DNA of 64,000 nucleotides from JANQFV01 sp964468185 (GCA_964468185.1 CAYXTR010000019.1:39707-103706), one strand, 5' to 3'; numbered from the stretch's first letter, positions 27,622 to 37,649 are shown. A program made the numbers and translations. Notes: generated by a model not told the origin, from the sequence alone.

Positions 27622-28611
27622 ATGACACCTGATGCCGATGGCTTACTCGCGCTGGCCCGTCAGTTCATGGAAAGTCGCATATTGCTGACTGCGGCGGAGC
27701 TGGACTTGTTTACATTGCTGGCGCCGGAGCCGCTTGCTGCGGAGGCGACGGCGACGAAGGTTGACGGTGACGAGCGTGCGGTGCGGAAGCTGCTGGATGC
27801 GCTGGTGGGGATGGAACTGCTGGTCAAGCGGGACGACCGTTATCAGACGCCGCGTGGGCTCGCGCCGCTGCTGACGCAGGATACGCCGCAGAGTGTGCGA
27901 CCGATGCTGCGGCACATGGATCGGCTGTGGGATAGCTGGTCAGCGCTGACGGGCGTGGTGCAAGGCGACGCGGCGGCCGGTAAGCGGGCCCGGGCGGGAC
28001 GTGATGAGGCGGACACGGAGGCGTTCATCAAGGCGATGCACGTGGTCGCGTCGCCGCTGGCGCCGAAGGTCGTGGCGGCGATCAATCCGGGACGGGCACG
28101 GGCGCTGCTGGATATTGGCGGCGCTGCGGGCACGTATGTGCGCGCGTTTCTACGCGCCTGTCCAGGGATGCAGGCCACACTGTTCGATCTGCCTGAAGTG
28201 CTCGGTTTCGCTCGCGAGCGGCTGGAAGCGGAGGGGCTGCTGGAGCGCGTCAACCTGGTGGGCGGCGATTTCTACGATGATGAACTGCCAGGGGGCCACG
28301 ATCTGGCTCTGCTGTCGGCCATCATCCACCAGAACAGTCCAGCGCAGAATGTCGAACTCTACCGCAAGGTGCACCGGGCATTGATGCCCGGCGGCCGGCT
28401 GGTTATTCGTGATTATATCATGAGTGATGACCATACCGCGCCACGGCCGGGGGCGGTGTTTGCGATCAATATGCTGGTGCGGACAGCGGGCGGCAGCACG
28501 TATTCCTACGCAGATTGCGAGACCGGTCTGCGTGAGGCGGGTTTCGACAAGATCAGTTTGATCCAGGCCGGGCGGGGCATGGATGGGCTGGTCGAGGCCA
28601 TCAAGCCGTAG
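27622..28611 (+). CDS. SAM-dependent O-methyltransferase (COMT/hydroxyindole type)
   Basis: 329 residues from ATG 27622 (GGAG upstream). An N-terminal winged-helix dimerisation domain (about 1-95) precedes a Rossmann methyltransferase domain with the SAM loop LLDIGGAAGTYVRAFL. Later come TLFDLPEVLGFARERL, LVGGDFYDDELPGG and RKVHRALMPGGRLVIRDYIM. This is the Methyltransf_2 arrangement. Bacterial members methylate hydroxyl or similar groups of secondary metabolites. The usual catalytic His position reads as SAIIHQN, consistent with activity. The substrate is not predictable. Confidence 0.82.
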   Translation: MTPDADGLLALARQFMESRILLTAAELDLFTLLAPEPLAAEATATKVDGDERAVRKLLDALVGMELLVKRDDRYQTPRGLAPLLTQDTPQSVRPMLRHMDRLWDSWSALTGVVQGDAAAGKRARAGRDEADTEAFIKAMHVVASPLAPKVVAAINPGRARALLDIGGAAGTYVRAFLRACPGMQATLFDLPEVLGFARERLEAEGLLERVNLVGGDFYDDELPGGHDLALLSAIIHQNSPAQNVELYRKVHRALMPGGRLVIRDYIMSDDHTAPRPGAVFAINMLVRTAGGSTYSYADCETGLREAGFDKISLIQAGRGMDGLVEAIKP

Positions 28612-28715
28612 AGGGGGTTCCGAATCCTGCGTGTAATCCTGCGGCGTCGAACATGGCCGACCAGAGGCGGGTCCCCCCTGGCCTATCGTGAGTTTGGTGC
28701 ACCATACGGTGCTGG

Positions 28716-29942
28716 CTACTTCTCCTTGCCCCAGAGCTGCGCGAGCTCGACCAGCACCTTCACCGCCGTCTGCATCTCTTCAAGACACGCGAATTCCAGC
28801 GGCGAGTGGAAGTTGTGCATGCCGGTGGAAATGTTCGGTGTCGGAAGACCCATTTCACTCAGGCGGGCGCCATCCGTGCCGCCGCGAATGGCCTCGAACT
28901 TCGGCTCGATGCCGATATTCCGCATGGCCTGTTCGGCGAGCTTGACGGCGCGGGGCTCCTGCTGGAGGTGTTCGAGCATGTTGCGGTACTGCTTCTTGAT
29001 GTCGACCCTGATCTGCGCCTGCGGGTGGCGCTCCATGACGGCCTTGGCTGCATCACCGAGGATGCTCGCCCATTTCTCGAGCTCGGCAGTAACGAAACTG
29101 CGCAGCAGGATCTTGACCTTGACCTCCGGGACGCCGCCCTCGATGACGTAGGGATGCAGGAAGCCGTCGCGGCCGCGGGTCTTCTCCGGTGAGATTTCCT
29201 TGGGCAGTTGCTCCAGGAATTCGCCGGTCAGCCGAATCGCATTGACCATCTTGTCATAAGCGAGGCCGGGGTGGATGTTGACGCCGGTGATCGTGACGAT
29301 GGCCTGGTCGGCGGAGAACGTCTCATTTTCGATGCCGCCGGCACCTTCGCCATCGAGCGTGTAGGCGCAGGTGGCGTTGATTTTCTTGATATCGACCTTG
29401 TCGGTGCCGCGGCCGACCTCTTCGTCGCAGGTGTAGACGATGCGGATGGGGCCGTGTTTGAGGTTGGGATTTTTGTGCAATTCGTCGGCGGCGGTCATGA
29501 TGACGGCGACGCCGGCCTTGTCGTCGGCACCCAGAAGGGTCGTGCCGTCGGAGGTGATGACGGTCTTGCCCTTGAGGTCGGCAAGTCCTTCTGTTTCGGC
29601 GACTTTGATGACCTTGCTCTGATCGCCGGCGAGGACGATATCCTGGCCATCGTAGTCGCGGATGATGTTGGGCTTCACGTTCTTGCCGCTGGCTTCGGGT
29701 GACGTATCCATGTGCGCAAGCCAGGCGATGGTCGGGGCGCCGTCGACATTGCCGGGGATGGTACCCATGACAATCCCGTGCTCGTCGATATGGATGTCCT
29801 GTACGCCGACGGAGCGGAGTTCATCTGCCAGCACCTTGCCGAGCTCAAGCTGGCCCGGACTGCTGGGGTACTGGTCGGTTTCCTCGACGGCGGTAGTTTC
29901 GACCTTGACATAACGCGTGAAGCGATCGAGTAGGGCGTCCAC
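28716..29942 (-). CDS. pepT: Peptidase T (tripeptide aminopeptidase)
   Basis: 408 residues, the length of E. coli PepT, using the GTG at 29942 preceded by GGAGG. M20B signatures are intact: WLAHMDTSPEAS (zinc His and Asp), TTLLGADDKAGVAV (bridging Asp), YTCDEEVGRGTDK (catalytic Glu and zinc Glu), NIHPGLAYDKMVNAI and a C-terminal TGMHNFHSPLEF zinc His. It removes N-terminal residues from tripeptides in the cytoplasm. The gene is convergent with the methyltransferase gene. Confidence 0.93.
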   Translation of the reverse strand: MDALLDRFTRYVKVETTAVEETDQYPSSPGQLELGKVLADELRSVGVQDIHIDEHGIVMGTIPGNVDGAPTIAWLAHMDTSPEASGKNVKPNIIRDYDGQDIVLAGDQSKVIKVAETEGLADLKGKTVITSDGTTLLGADDKAGVAVIMTAADELHKNPNLKHGPIRIVYTCDEEVGRGTDKVDIKKINATCAYTLDGEGAGGIENETFSADQAIVTITGVNIHPGLAYDKMVNAIRLTGEFLEQLPKEISPEKTRGRDGFLHPYVIEGGVPEVKVKILLRSFVTAELEKWASILGDAAKAVMERHPQAQIRVDIKKQYRNMLEHLQQEPRAVKLAEQAMRNIGIEPKFEAIRGGTDGARLSEMGLPTPNISTGMHNFHSPLEFACLEEMQTAVKVLVELAQLWGKEK

Positions 29943-30111
29943 GATTTCCCTCCAGGTTTGATGTTGATTCAGTATACGCTGCGGCGCGCGGAAGCGACGG
30001 CGGCCATCCGGCCCCAACGTGCGGGTAATCCCATGGCCGGCCGGACCGACCTAAGCCTAGCCTCGCTGCGGCAAGACCGCAAATGTGCCCACTCGATACC
30101 CGCGGTAGGCG

Positions 30112-30492
30112 TCAGGCCGGCTCATTGATTTCCAGCAGTTCAAACAGGTTGCCGTCCGGATCGGCCACTGTCACGGCTCGCAGTTGGTTGTAGCTCTCGA
30201 CTTCGCCGACGCGCCGCCCGCCATACTCGATCAGTCGGGCCAGCACGCTATCGAAGTCCGTCGTCGTCAAATCGAAACGGATCGACGGGTAGACGTCCGG
30301 GGGGGGCTGTTGCTCGTTCGGCCACGGACTAACAGCTGACAACAGCCGCAGCGAAGAGCCGCCGTCCGGGAAGTCGAGCCGCGCGAAGTCGCCCTCGCGC
30401 TCGGCGACTTCCAGCCCGAGTCCGTCGGCCCAGAAGCGCAGCCCCAGGGTGAAGTCACTGACGTAGATGTGAATGTCGCCGACAAAGAGCAT
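30112..30492 (-). CDS. VOC-family (glyoxalase/bleomycin-resistance-like) protein
   Basis: 126 residues from ATG 30492, with GGGAG 6 nt upstream. It is a single VOC domain of two beta-alpha-beta-beta-beta units: MLFVGDIHIYVSDFTLGLRF with the first metal His, and RAVTVADPDGNLFELLE with the terminal Glu. Members include lyases, dioxygenases and antibiotic-binding proteins, so the activity is open. It follows purD on the same strand, with a 104-nt gap. Confidence 0.8.
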   Translation of the reverse strand: MLFVGDIHIYVSDFTLGLRFWADGLGLEVAEREGDFARLDFPDGGSSLRLLSAVSPWPNEQQPPPDVYPSIRFDLTTTDFDSVLARLIEYGGRRVGEVESYNQLRAVTVADPDGNLFELLEINEPA

Positions 30493-30596
30493 GCCAAGCT
30501 CCCAAGTTGCTGGAGAAGGCCGATAGTCAGAAGATGTCCGGCGTGCCGAGCGTCGCAGCCACAGTGTCGGCTGCCGGCACTCGTTTGGCAACGTGG

Positions 30597-31847
30597 TCAG
30601 GTGCCAAGATCGGTGCGGTATTGCGCCCCTTCGAAGTGGATCAGCTCGACAGCGGCGTAAGTGCGTCTTCGCGCGTCTTCCAGCGTATCGCCCAGGCCGG
30701 TGACGCCGAGCACGCGCCCACCGGCAGTTACCACCTGTCCGCGTTCGAGCGCGGTGCCGGCGTGGAAGACGGCAAGATCGTCTGCATTCTCGGGCAAGCC
30801 GCTGATTGGCAGACCCTTTGGATACGTGCCCGGGTAGCCCTGGGAAGCCATGACGACCGTGAGGGCGTGCCGGGGATCCCAGGTGACATCGGCATCTTCG
30901 AGTTTGCCGTCGACCGCGGCGTTGAGGAGCGCCAGCAAGTCCGACCGCAGTCTCAGGAGGATTGCCTGTGTTTCCGGATCGCCGAAGCGACAATTGAACT
31001 CCAGCACGCGCGGACCGGCGGCGGTCAGCATCAATCCGATATACAGCACGCCACGGTAGTGAATGTCCTGTCGGACGAGACCGTCGAGGGTCGGGACGAG
31101 GATCTCGCCCTGGACCTGACGGATGATGTCATCGGTGATGGCGGGGGTCGGGCAGTACGAGCCCATGCCGCCGGTGTTCGGGCCCTGGTCGTTGTCACGA
31201 AGGCGTTTGTGGTCTTGTGCGGGTTCGAGCAGGTAGGAGGTATGACCGTCCACGATCGCGAGCAGTGACGCTTCGCGGCCCAGCAGGCGTTCTTCCACGA
31301 CGATTTTCGCGCCGGCCTCGCCGAACTCGCGCTTTTCCAGCATGCGCTCGGCGGCGAGGATGGCGTCCGCTGGATCGTCACAGACGATCGCGCCTTTTCC
31401 CTTGGCCAAGCCGGAGGCCTTGACGACGACGGGTTCGTCCCGGGTGGCGATGAAATGGCGTGCGCTTTCGAAATCTGTGAAGGTGCGTGAGTCGGCTGTG
31501 GGAATGGCGTATTGGCGCATGAGCTCTTTGGCAAAGGACTTGTCGGATTCGAGGCGGGCCGCCGCGGCGCGCGGACCGAAGACGCGCAGGCCGGCCTGCT
31601 CGAAGGCGTCGACGGCGCCGGCAGCCAGCGGGTCCTCAGGGCCGACGATGGTCAAGCCGATGTGCTCGCGGCGGGCGACTTCGAGTGCCAGCGCGACATC
31701 CTCGGCCTGACCGGCGATGTTGGTGCCCAGTTGTGCTGTGCCGGCATTGCCGGGCAGGATGAACAACTGGTCGAGGTCGGAGGATCGTCGCAGCGCGTGA
31801 CAGAGCGCGTGTTCCCGGCCGCCGGAACCAATCACCAATACGTTCAT
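30597..31847 (-). CDS. purD: Phosphoribosylamine-glycine ligase
   Basis: 416 residues; ATG 31847 with AAGGAG 5 nt upstream. The N terminus MNVLVIGSGGREHALCHAL is diagnostic. The ATP-grasp domain carries PVVVKASGLAKGKGAIVC, and LEFNCRFGDPETQAIL is the metal-binding signature. It makes glycinamide ribonucleotide, the second step of purine synthesis. It starts 44 nt after the kinase gene stop on the same strand. No other pur gene is nearby. Confidence 0.95.
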   Translation of the reverse strand: MNVLVIGSGGREHALCHALRRSSDLDQLFILPGNAGTAQLGTNIAGQAEDVALALEVARREHIGLTIVGPEDPLAAGAVDAFEQAGLRVFGPRAAAARLESDKSFAKELMRQYAIPTADSRTFTDFESARHFIATRDEPVVVKASGLAKGKGAIVCDDPADAILAAERMLEKREFGEAGAKIVVEERLLGREASLLAIVDGHTSYLLEPAQDHKRLRDNDQGPNTGGMGSYCPTPAITDDIIRQVQGEILVPTLDGLVRQDIHYRGVLYIGLMLTAAGPRVLEFNCRFGDPETQAILLRLRSDLLALLNAAVDGKLEDADVTWDPRHALTVVMASQGYPGTYPKGLPISGLPENADDLAVFHAGTALERGQVVTAGGRVLGVTGLGDTLEDARRRTYAAVELIHFEGAQYRTDLGT

Positions 31848-31891
31848 GCAGACTCCTTGCTGGTTGGACGCCGTGCGGCGCCTTCTCTCTT

Positions 31892-34800
31892 TCAGCTATC
31901 ATTACCTGCGGGTGCCATTTGCTGGAGCCTATAGCGGGCCCAGTTGGCGGGCCAGGTATCGCGTGACAAGTCGATGCAGCGTTGATAGGCAAGTGTGGCT
32001 TTCGCATCTTCGCCACGCAGGCGGGCCAACTCGCCGGCGAAGAAGTGCTCATCGTCGCGGAACAGCAGCGAACGGACGCCGATGCTCCCGACGAGGCTGT
32101 CGAGCGCGACGGCCTGTGGGTTTTCGCGTGCGACGCCGGTGATTTGCCGGGCGATCACGCTTGCGAACGTCGTCGCCACGATATCTGTTGTGCTACCTGG
32201 ATCCTGCCGCGTGATGTCACGAGCCGCTGCCCGGGCAGCGTGCGGCTGTTCCGCCATGAGTAGTGCAGCCGTGTATTGCAGCGCGACAAGGGGGCGTTGG
32301 CCCGGGTCGAGAGCGCCATCAGCGAGGACGAGGGCAAAACCCGCGGCAGCCCGCTCATATGTCTGGGCGAGATAATCGCACTGGGCCAGCCGCAGCCGCG
32401 TGGTGGGGTCGAGGCTACCCGCGGCCAGTTCGCGACCGCGATGCAACCAACGACGGGCGATTTCAAACTGCTCGCCGTCGTAGGCTGCGTGTCCGAGCCG
32501 GAAGTAGCGGGACGGTTGTTGCGCTTCCAGCAGGGTTTCTGCCCATGCCGGCTGATACGCTGTGCTACCGCGGCGTACCGCGACTTCAGCGATGGTGAGC
32601 TGCGCCTCCAATGACTTGGCCGGGTCGAGTTCGGCGAGCTCAACTGCGGCTTCCCAGGCCGCCGCGGCGTCGCCTTCCGCGAGCTGCTGGGCGATGCGCT
32701 TCTGCACGGCGTAGGGGCGATTGTGCTCGATGAGACGATCCGCAGTGGCGTAACGGTAGGCATATACGGCGTCATCGGTTGAGAACACGAAGGCGTCCAT
32801 GGTCCCCAGCCAGGTAGCGAGGGGGCGCGTGGTGTTTGCCGGGAGGCGCCAATGGGCGATACGTTCGCCGGTGGCCGGATCGAGCAGGCTGACTGCGCCG
32901 TCCGTGCCGCGGGTCAGCAGGACATCGTCACGTGGATTGAACGAGAGCGATGCCACAGGCTGTTCCAGGGGTATGCGATGGATGACGGCTGCCTGCGGGA
33001 CTGAAATCACCCGGATGACATGATCGTCGGCCACGACCGCGAGATACTCACCGGTTCGGCTGAAAGCGAGGTCTACCGGGGCGGCATCGATCTTGAGCCA
33101 CGGATCACTGCCGGGATGAGCTGCATCGGCAGGCGCGACCCGGAGCAATTCTCCATTCGAGCGTGCGACCAACAGTTCGTCGGTGTGCGGCAGAAACGCA
33201 AGACTGCGCACCAGGGCGCCGACAAGTTCATAGGGTGGGGGAGCGTCCGCCAGGGGGAGGGGACCACGGTCGGCTGCCGGCCAAGGCATGAAGTACACGC
33301 GTTGGCGTTCGCCGACTTGCGTGCGGGAGAGCAGGGCGGCGAGGGTGCCAGCGCTACTTAGTGCGACGCGTTCGGGCACCACGAACTCGGTGTGGTTCCA
33401 GTTGCGTGCCACATCGGTGGGCGTGTCCAACTCGATAAAGCGGAGCTTCGTTCCGTCGCGCACGACGGCGCGCTGGCCGGCGTGATCGATCGCCAGGGAC
33501 AGCTCGGTACTGCCAAGCCCGAAGAGGCGCGGTCGCAGAATGGGCCGGACGGTCGCGTCATGGTCGGCGTTGAGGGCCACCAGCCGACCGCGGTCGTCCG
33601 CCAGCAGCACGACCGACCCATCGGCGGCCGTCGCCCAACTGGATGGAACGATGTTGTCCACCAAGCGGCGATGGTCCTTGCGCTCTGGTGCTACCCAGGA
33701 AGTTACTGTATCGCGGCTATCCACCGTCACCAGTACATCTTCGCGTGCTTTCAGTCGCAAATGTCGAATCTGCTCGACGGCGAAGGGCCAGGTTCGAGGC
33801 TCGTCGCCGCTACTGAAAAGCCCGAGGTCATAGGCCGCCTGGCCGCCGGTTTGGATGGCGCAGCCGACCAGGCCGGCCTCGCCACGAATGTCCATCTGTT
33901 GCCAGTTGGTGGTATTGCCGATCAGCGTGAAGCGTTCGGGGGAGCCGCGTTGTGGCAGAGTCAGCAAATGTACGGAAGTGCTCAGCACTGCCAGCACGTC
34001 CTCGTCAGCGAAATGGACGGCGCGAATCGGGGGGGTGGCGTTCCAAACCAGGCGACTGCGCAATTCGCCCGCCGCCGTCTGCTCCACCAGCTCAATCCCG
34101 CTTGTGGTGGGCACCGCCAGGCGCCCCGTTGCACTATGATAAGCGGGCTGGCCACTGACCGTACCCGTCAGGGGGACCGCCAGCTCAGCCGCGCTGTCCA
34201 CACCGGTGACGAGGCGTACGCGCTGCGCTTCGACCAGGAAGGTGGCGGCCGCCTGCTCGGTGACGATGAGTGCCTGGAGGTCGGCCGGAGAGTCGACCCG
34301 GGCTGCGACCGACGGCGCGAATTGGGCCGGAGGCCACGCCCGTACCCAGTTTTCGCCGGATGCTGCCAGGGCGCCGTCCGGCCCGACGTGCACCTGGGTC
34401 ACCGGTCCTGGGGCGTGCACCCAGCCGAGCGGCTCACCTGTGGCAAGTTGTAGAACGTTGATGGTCTCGTGGGTGGAGGCAATCGCAGCGACGGCGGCAT
34501 CCTGAGAAAGCGAGGTCGGTCCATGTGGCAGGAGCGAGAGCAGTGTTGCGCCGTGATCGGCAGTCTGGACGTAGTAACGACGTAACGCCCAGATTGCGGC
34601 CGGGCTCGTGTCAACTGCCAGTGCACGCCAGTAGCTATCGCGCGCGTCGACCAACTCGGCGCGTTCGAGTGCGAGATCACCGCGTCGAATATGTTGCCGG
34701 ACGAGTGCCCGGCGTAACTGATCTTGAGCGCGCAGTGCATCCCGGCGCTGAATGCGGGCCTCGTGCTCGGCTTCGCGGGCCTTGCGCTCGGCCCGTAGTG

Positions 34801-36037
34801 ATTCGGTCGCGAGGCGGTCGGCGTGCTCGCGAGCCTGGCGCTCACTCGTAAACAGGATCGCGAAAGTGATCAGAAACGTCAGCAGCATGACGAGGAACAG
34901 GCCCAAGGCGGCGGCCTGCCAGCGATACCGCCCGATCATTTTGCGCAGCATGTAGAGCCCGCTGGCGCGTTTGGCCTCAATCGGCTCACCGTGCAGCCGA
35001 TGCGTCAGATCGCGGGCAAGTTCACCTGCCGTCTGATAACGGCGAACGGGCTCTTTCTCGAGCGCCTTGAGGAGGATGGTAGCGAGCTCGTCGTCCACCT
35101 GCTGTCCACTGGGTGCAACGTGACGGTACTGGCGCGGGTGGGCTGGCTCATCCCTGGCGATCCGCTGTAACGTATCGCCGAGGGGGCCGTCAACGACGTA
35201 GGGAGGTTGGCCCACGAGCGCCTCGTAGAAGATCATCCCCAAGGCGTATACATCGCTGCGGACATCCACGTCATGGGAGCCGGCCGCCTGCTCCGGCGAC
35301 ATGTACGCGATCGTGCCGAGGAGCTGCCCGCTGAGGGAGAGGGCCTGCATGGTGGAGTCGCCAGCGGCATGTTCGTGCACTGGTTTGGCCAGTCCGAAAT
35401 CGAGGATGTGGGGCTGGCCCTCTGGGTCGACGAGGACATTGGCGGGTTTGAGGTCACGGTGGATCACGCCCCGTTGATGGGCGTAATTGACGGCATCGCA
35501 AACGGCGATGAACAGGCGCAGGATGTCGTCGAGTGGCGGGCGGTGTTGGGCGAGGTAGCGATCCAGGCGGATGCCGTGGATGAATTCCATCGCGAAGTAG
35601 TACCGGTCGAAACTAAGCCCCGAATCGAGGATATTGACGATGTGGGGGTGCCGGAGTGAGGCGGCGAGTTCGACCTCGCGTTCGAAGCGACGACGGGTGG
35701 TCTTGCCGGCGAGCGCCCCCTCCAGCAGCACTTTGAGGGCGACTTCGCGCTTGGTACCTAACTGAATGGCCCGATAAACGATGCCCTGGCCGCCCCGGTG
35801 GATCTCCTCCTTCAGGTGATAGCCCTCAATGCTGGGACCGAGCGGAATGGGGGCGGCTTCGGCGTCGTCGGGGGCGCTCCCGTCGGTTGGTACGCGTGTG
35901 GGCGCATCGGCACTGGTGGAGGCATCCCCGGCGTTATCCGGCCCGTGTGCGGGCGGATTCGTTGGGGTGTTCTCCCGGATTTCGTCGTCCGGCGAGAAAG
36001 GCATGCGCGTGGTCTCACAGCATGAACCGGGCGGCAT
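31892..36037 (-). CDS. Large membrane Ser/Thr protein kinase with propeller-like and TPR-like sensor region
   Basis: 1381 residues. An acidic/Pro-rich leader (about 1-70) precedes a complete Hanks-type kinase: GGQGIVYRA, VALKVLLEG (Lys), GVIHRDLKPANVLVD, HILDFGLAKP and IAYMSPEQAAG. A single membrane helix follows near 375-400 and a charged coiled coil to about 460. About 650 residues of WD/propeller-like beta repeats come next (VASLSFNPRDDVLLTRGTDG is a typical blade). TPR-like helices end the protein. It probably phosphorylates cytoplasmic targets and senses via the distal half. The start is uncertain: ATG 36037 or ATG 36004, neither with a strong SD. Confidence 0.88.
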   Translation of the reverse strand: MPPGSCCETTRMPFSPDDEIRENTPTNPPAHGPDNAGDASTSADAPTRVPTDGSAPDDAEAAPIPLGPSIEGYHLKEEIHRGGQGIVYRAIQLGTKREVALKVLLEGALAGKTTRRRFEREVELAASLRHPHIVNILDSGLSFDRYYFAMEFIHGIRLDRYLAQHRPPLDDILRLFIAVCDAVNYAHQRGVIHRDLKPANVLVDPEGQPHILDFGLAKPVHEHAAGDSTMQALSLSGQLLGTIAYMSPEQAAGSHDVDVRSDVYALGMIFYEALVGQPPYVVDGPLGDTLQRIARDEPAHPRQYRHVAPSGQQVDDELATILLKALEKEPVRRYQTAGELARDLTHRLHGEPIEAKRASGLYMLRKMIGRYRWQAAALGLFLVMLLTFLITFAILFTSERQAREHADRLATESLRAERKAREAEHEARIQRRDALRAQDQLRRALVRQHIRRGDLALERAELVDARDSYWRALAVDTSPAAIWALRRYYVQTADHGATLLSLLPHGPTSLSQDAAVAAIASTHETINVLQLATGEPLGWVHAPGPVTQVHVGPDGALAASGENWVRAWPPAQFAPSVAARVDSPADLQALIVTEQAAATFLVEAQRVRLVTGVDSAAELAVPLTGTVSGQPAYHSATGRLAVPTTSGIELVEQTAAGELRSRLVWNATPPIRAVHFADEDVLAVLSTSVHLLTLPQRGSPERFTLIGNTTNWQQMDIRGEAGLVGCAIQTGGQAAYDLGLFSSGDEPRTWPFAVEQIRHLRLKAREDVLVTVDSRDTVTSWVAPERKDHRRLVDNIVPSSWATAADGSVVLLADDRGRLVALNADHDATVRPILRPRLFGLGSTELSLAIDHAGQRAVVRDGTKLRFIELDTPTDVARNWNHTEFVVPERVALSSAGTLAALLSRTQVGERQRVYFMPWPAADRGPLPLADAPPPYELVGALVRSLAFLPHTDELLVARSNGELLRVAPADAAHPGSDPWLKIDAAPVDLAFSRTGEYLAVVADDHVIRVISVPQAAVIHRIPLEQPVASLSFNPRDDVLLTRGTDGAVSLLDPATGERIAHWRLPANTTRPLATWLGTMDAFVFSTDDAVYAYRYATADRLIEHNRPYAVQKRIAQQLAEGDAAAAWEAAVELAELDPAKSLEAQLTIAEVAVRRGSTAYQPAWAETLLEAQQPSRYFRLGHAAYDGEQFEIARRWLHRGRELAAGSLDPTTRLRLAQCDYLAQTYERAAAGFALVLADGALDPGQRPLVALQYTAALLMAEQPHAARAAARDITRQDPGSTTDIVATTFASVIARQITGVARENPQAVALDSLVGSIGVRSLLFRDDEHFFAGELARLRGEDAKATLAYQRCIDLSRDTWPANWARYRLQQMAPAGNDS

Positions 36038-36139
36038 TGAAGATGCACGACGTAGCGCAGCGCCACCCGCGCGGTGCCCATTCTACGCGCCGCGCGGTAT
36101 TCGGGTAGCACGGCGCGCCAATTTGCAATGCTCTGGTCT

Positions 36140-36168
36140 TTGCAACGCGGCCGTGAATGTGCAGAATA
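36140..36168 (+). promoter_or_regulatory. Promoter of the gene at 36210
   Basis: TTGCAA (36140-36145), 17 nt, AGAATA (36163-36168). A start near 36175 gives a 35-nt leader that includes the SD AAGGA. It faces away from the kinase gene. Confidence 0.45.
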
Positions 36169-36209
36169 GCAGCCCCTAGGAAACAGAGCATTCCTTGAAA
36201 GGATCACGG

Positions 36210-36524
36210 ATGCCGACACGCCGACCGCAGATCAACTTCCAAGTGGACGAGTCCATGAAGACGCTCTATGAGGAGGCCAAGAGCTCCGGGCATTGGGTCG
36301 CGCGGTTTTGTGCCGCCGGCCTGCTGCTGATGGTGGAGGATCCGGTCACCCGAATGCGGGCTCTCAATCGTCTTCGCGAGTGGGAAGCCGAGTACGCGGA
36401 TGCTTCTGAGGAGCAGATTCGTGATTTTGTGCAGGGGGCCGAGCTCGCCATGCAAAGCGCTGCTCCAGGTAGTCGGCCAACGCCGAAAGCTCCGCCGCGG
36501 CGAAAAAAGGCAAAACGCGGTTGA
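36210..36524 (+). CDS. Small protein, possibly ribbon-helix-helix-like
   Basis: 104 residues from ATG 36210, with AAGGA 6 nt upstream. The start MPTRRPQINFQVDESMKTLY (a short strand followed by helix) and SGHWVARFCAAGLLLM are compatible with an RHH-type fold, but similarity is weak. The C terminus is Pro/Lys/Arg-rich and probably disordered. It is divergent from the large kinase gene. Function is unknown. Confidence 0.6.
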   Translation: MPTRRPQINFQVDESMKTLYEEAKSSGHWVARFCAAGLLLMVEDPVTRMRALNRLREWEAEYADASEEQIRDFVQGAELAMQSAAPGSRPTPKAPPRRKKAKRG

Positions 36525-36714
36525 TACGAACGATCTGCTGGGCACGAGCGACATCGGGGGTGGTGCGCTTACGGGACATGGTGCGTTGGCCTGTATCATG
36601 CTGTACTACGCCGCGGGCACCACGCGATGCACTGGCGCGGCCCCTTAGAGGTCGGGGCAGACGCATACGGGTAAACACCTGTATTCCCAGGGTATCTCCC
36701 CGGAGACGTTTACC

Positions 36715-37614
36715 GTGAACCTGTATTGCGCATGGTCGCGACTGCACAGGCGTCCTGCGTGGCCGCGCTGGTCAGCCAAGCTCATGCTATTCGCGCTCGC
36801 CGTCGGCCTTGTGCTGTATCCCAAGGTGTGGTTGCTGCCCACGTGGGTGGGGCGCGTTCACGATCTCAGAAGCGTGATCGATCCGGACCATCCGGGATTG
36901 ACGCCGTTGGCAGAGCGGGTGCGTGCAGAGCTGCCGGCTGAGGCGGAGCTTTCGGATGTCGCCCGCGCGGTCGAGTTGATTGTATACGATCGCGTCCCGT
37001 ACGCGTGGGACTGGGAAACGTGGGGGGTAATGGACTATCTGCCGACGGTCGACGAGGTACTCGCTTGCGGTCGGGAGGATTGTGATGGTCGCGCGGTTGT
37101 GGCAGCTTCGCTGCTGCAAAACCTTGGCTACGAAGCGCTGCTGGTTACGGACTTGCAACATATGTGGGTCGTGACATCTGACCGGGAGGCGGAGTCGCCT
37201 CAACAGCACGAGTTCATGTCGCCGGGGGCAGGCGAGAAGACGCTGGTGGCAAGTGCTGATGGCGGCACGCGGGCACGACTGGACTGGGGGACGATCCGCA
37301 ACATCGGGCGAGCGATGTCATTCGGCGTCGCGGTTTTTCCGCTCGGGCGCGAATTGCTGATTCTGCTGGCGGCGGTTGCATTGACATTGCATCCGCGCAT
37401 GCGGTTTTGGCGTGGCTTGGCCGGGGGGGCATTGTTGCTCCTGATGCTGGTCTTCCTGCGTCGGGCTGGTAGTGGCCCAGGGCCGCTGGCCGAAGAGCCG
37501 ATGCTGAGTTATGCGGGATTGTGTCTGGGTGTCGCCGGCTGGCTGCTGATCGCCTGGCCCGGGCGTCGGCCGTCTGGCAGTAAGACCACTGCTGGGAATG
37601 ACAGATCAGGGTGA
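36715..37614 (+). CDS. Transglutaminase-like membrane protein
   Basis: 299 residues with a GTG start (GGAG 9 nt upstream). An N-terminal membrane helix (about 22-42) is followed by a transglutaminase-like core, CGREDCDGRAVVAASLLQNLG, with the catalytic Cys in the usual CDG-RA context, and then TDLQHMWVV with the His. The third triad residue (Asp) is not obvious. Two or three more helices lie at the C terminus (about 205-285). Family members act as peptidases or cross-linkers at the envelope. No partner gene is adjacent. Confidence 0.65.
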   Translation: MNLYCAWSRLHRRPAWPRWSAKLMLFALAVGLVLYPKVWLLPTWVGRVHDLRSVIDPDHPGLTPLAERVRAELPAEAELSDVARAVELIVYDRVPYAWDWETWGVMDYLPTVDEVLACGREDCDGRAVVAASLLQNLGYEALLVTDLQHMWVVTSDREAESPQQHEFMSPGAGEKTLVASADGGTRARLDWGTIRNIGRAMSFGVAVFPLGRELLILLAAVALTLHPRMRFWRGLAGGALLLLMLVFLRRAGSGPGPLAEEPMLSYAGLCLGVAGWLLIAWPGRRPSGSKTTAGNDRSG

Positions 37615-37649
37615 AAGGGGGCTATCCAAGGTGCAGATGCTCCGGGCGA

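Noticed and set aside
36364..36603. Minus-strand frame containing MSRKRTTPDVARAQQIVRIN
   Set aside because: It has some helical character but no proper SD and overlaps the 3' part of the better-supported 36210 gene. Not strong enough to call.
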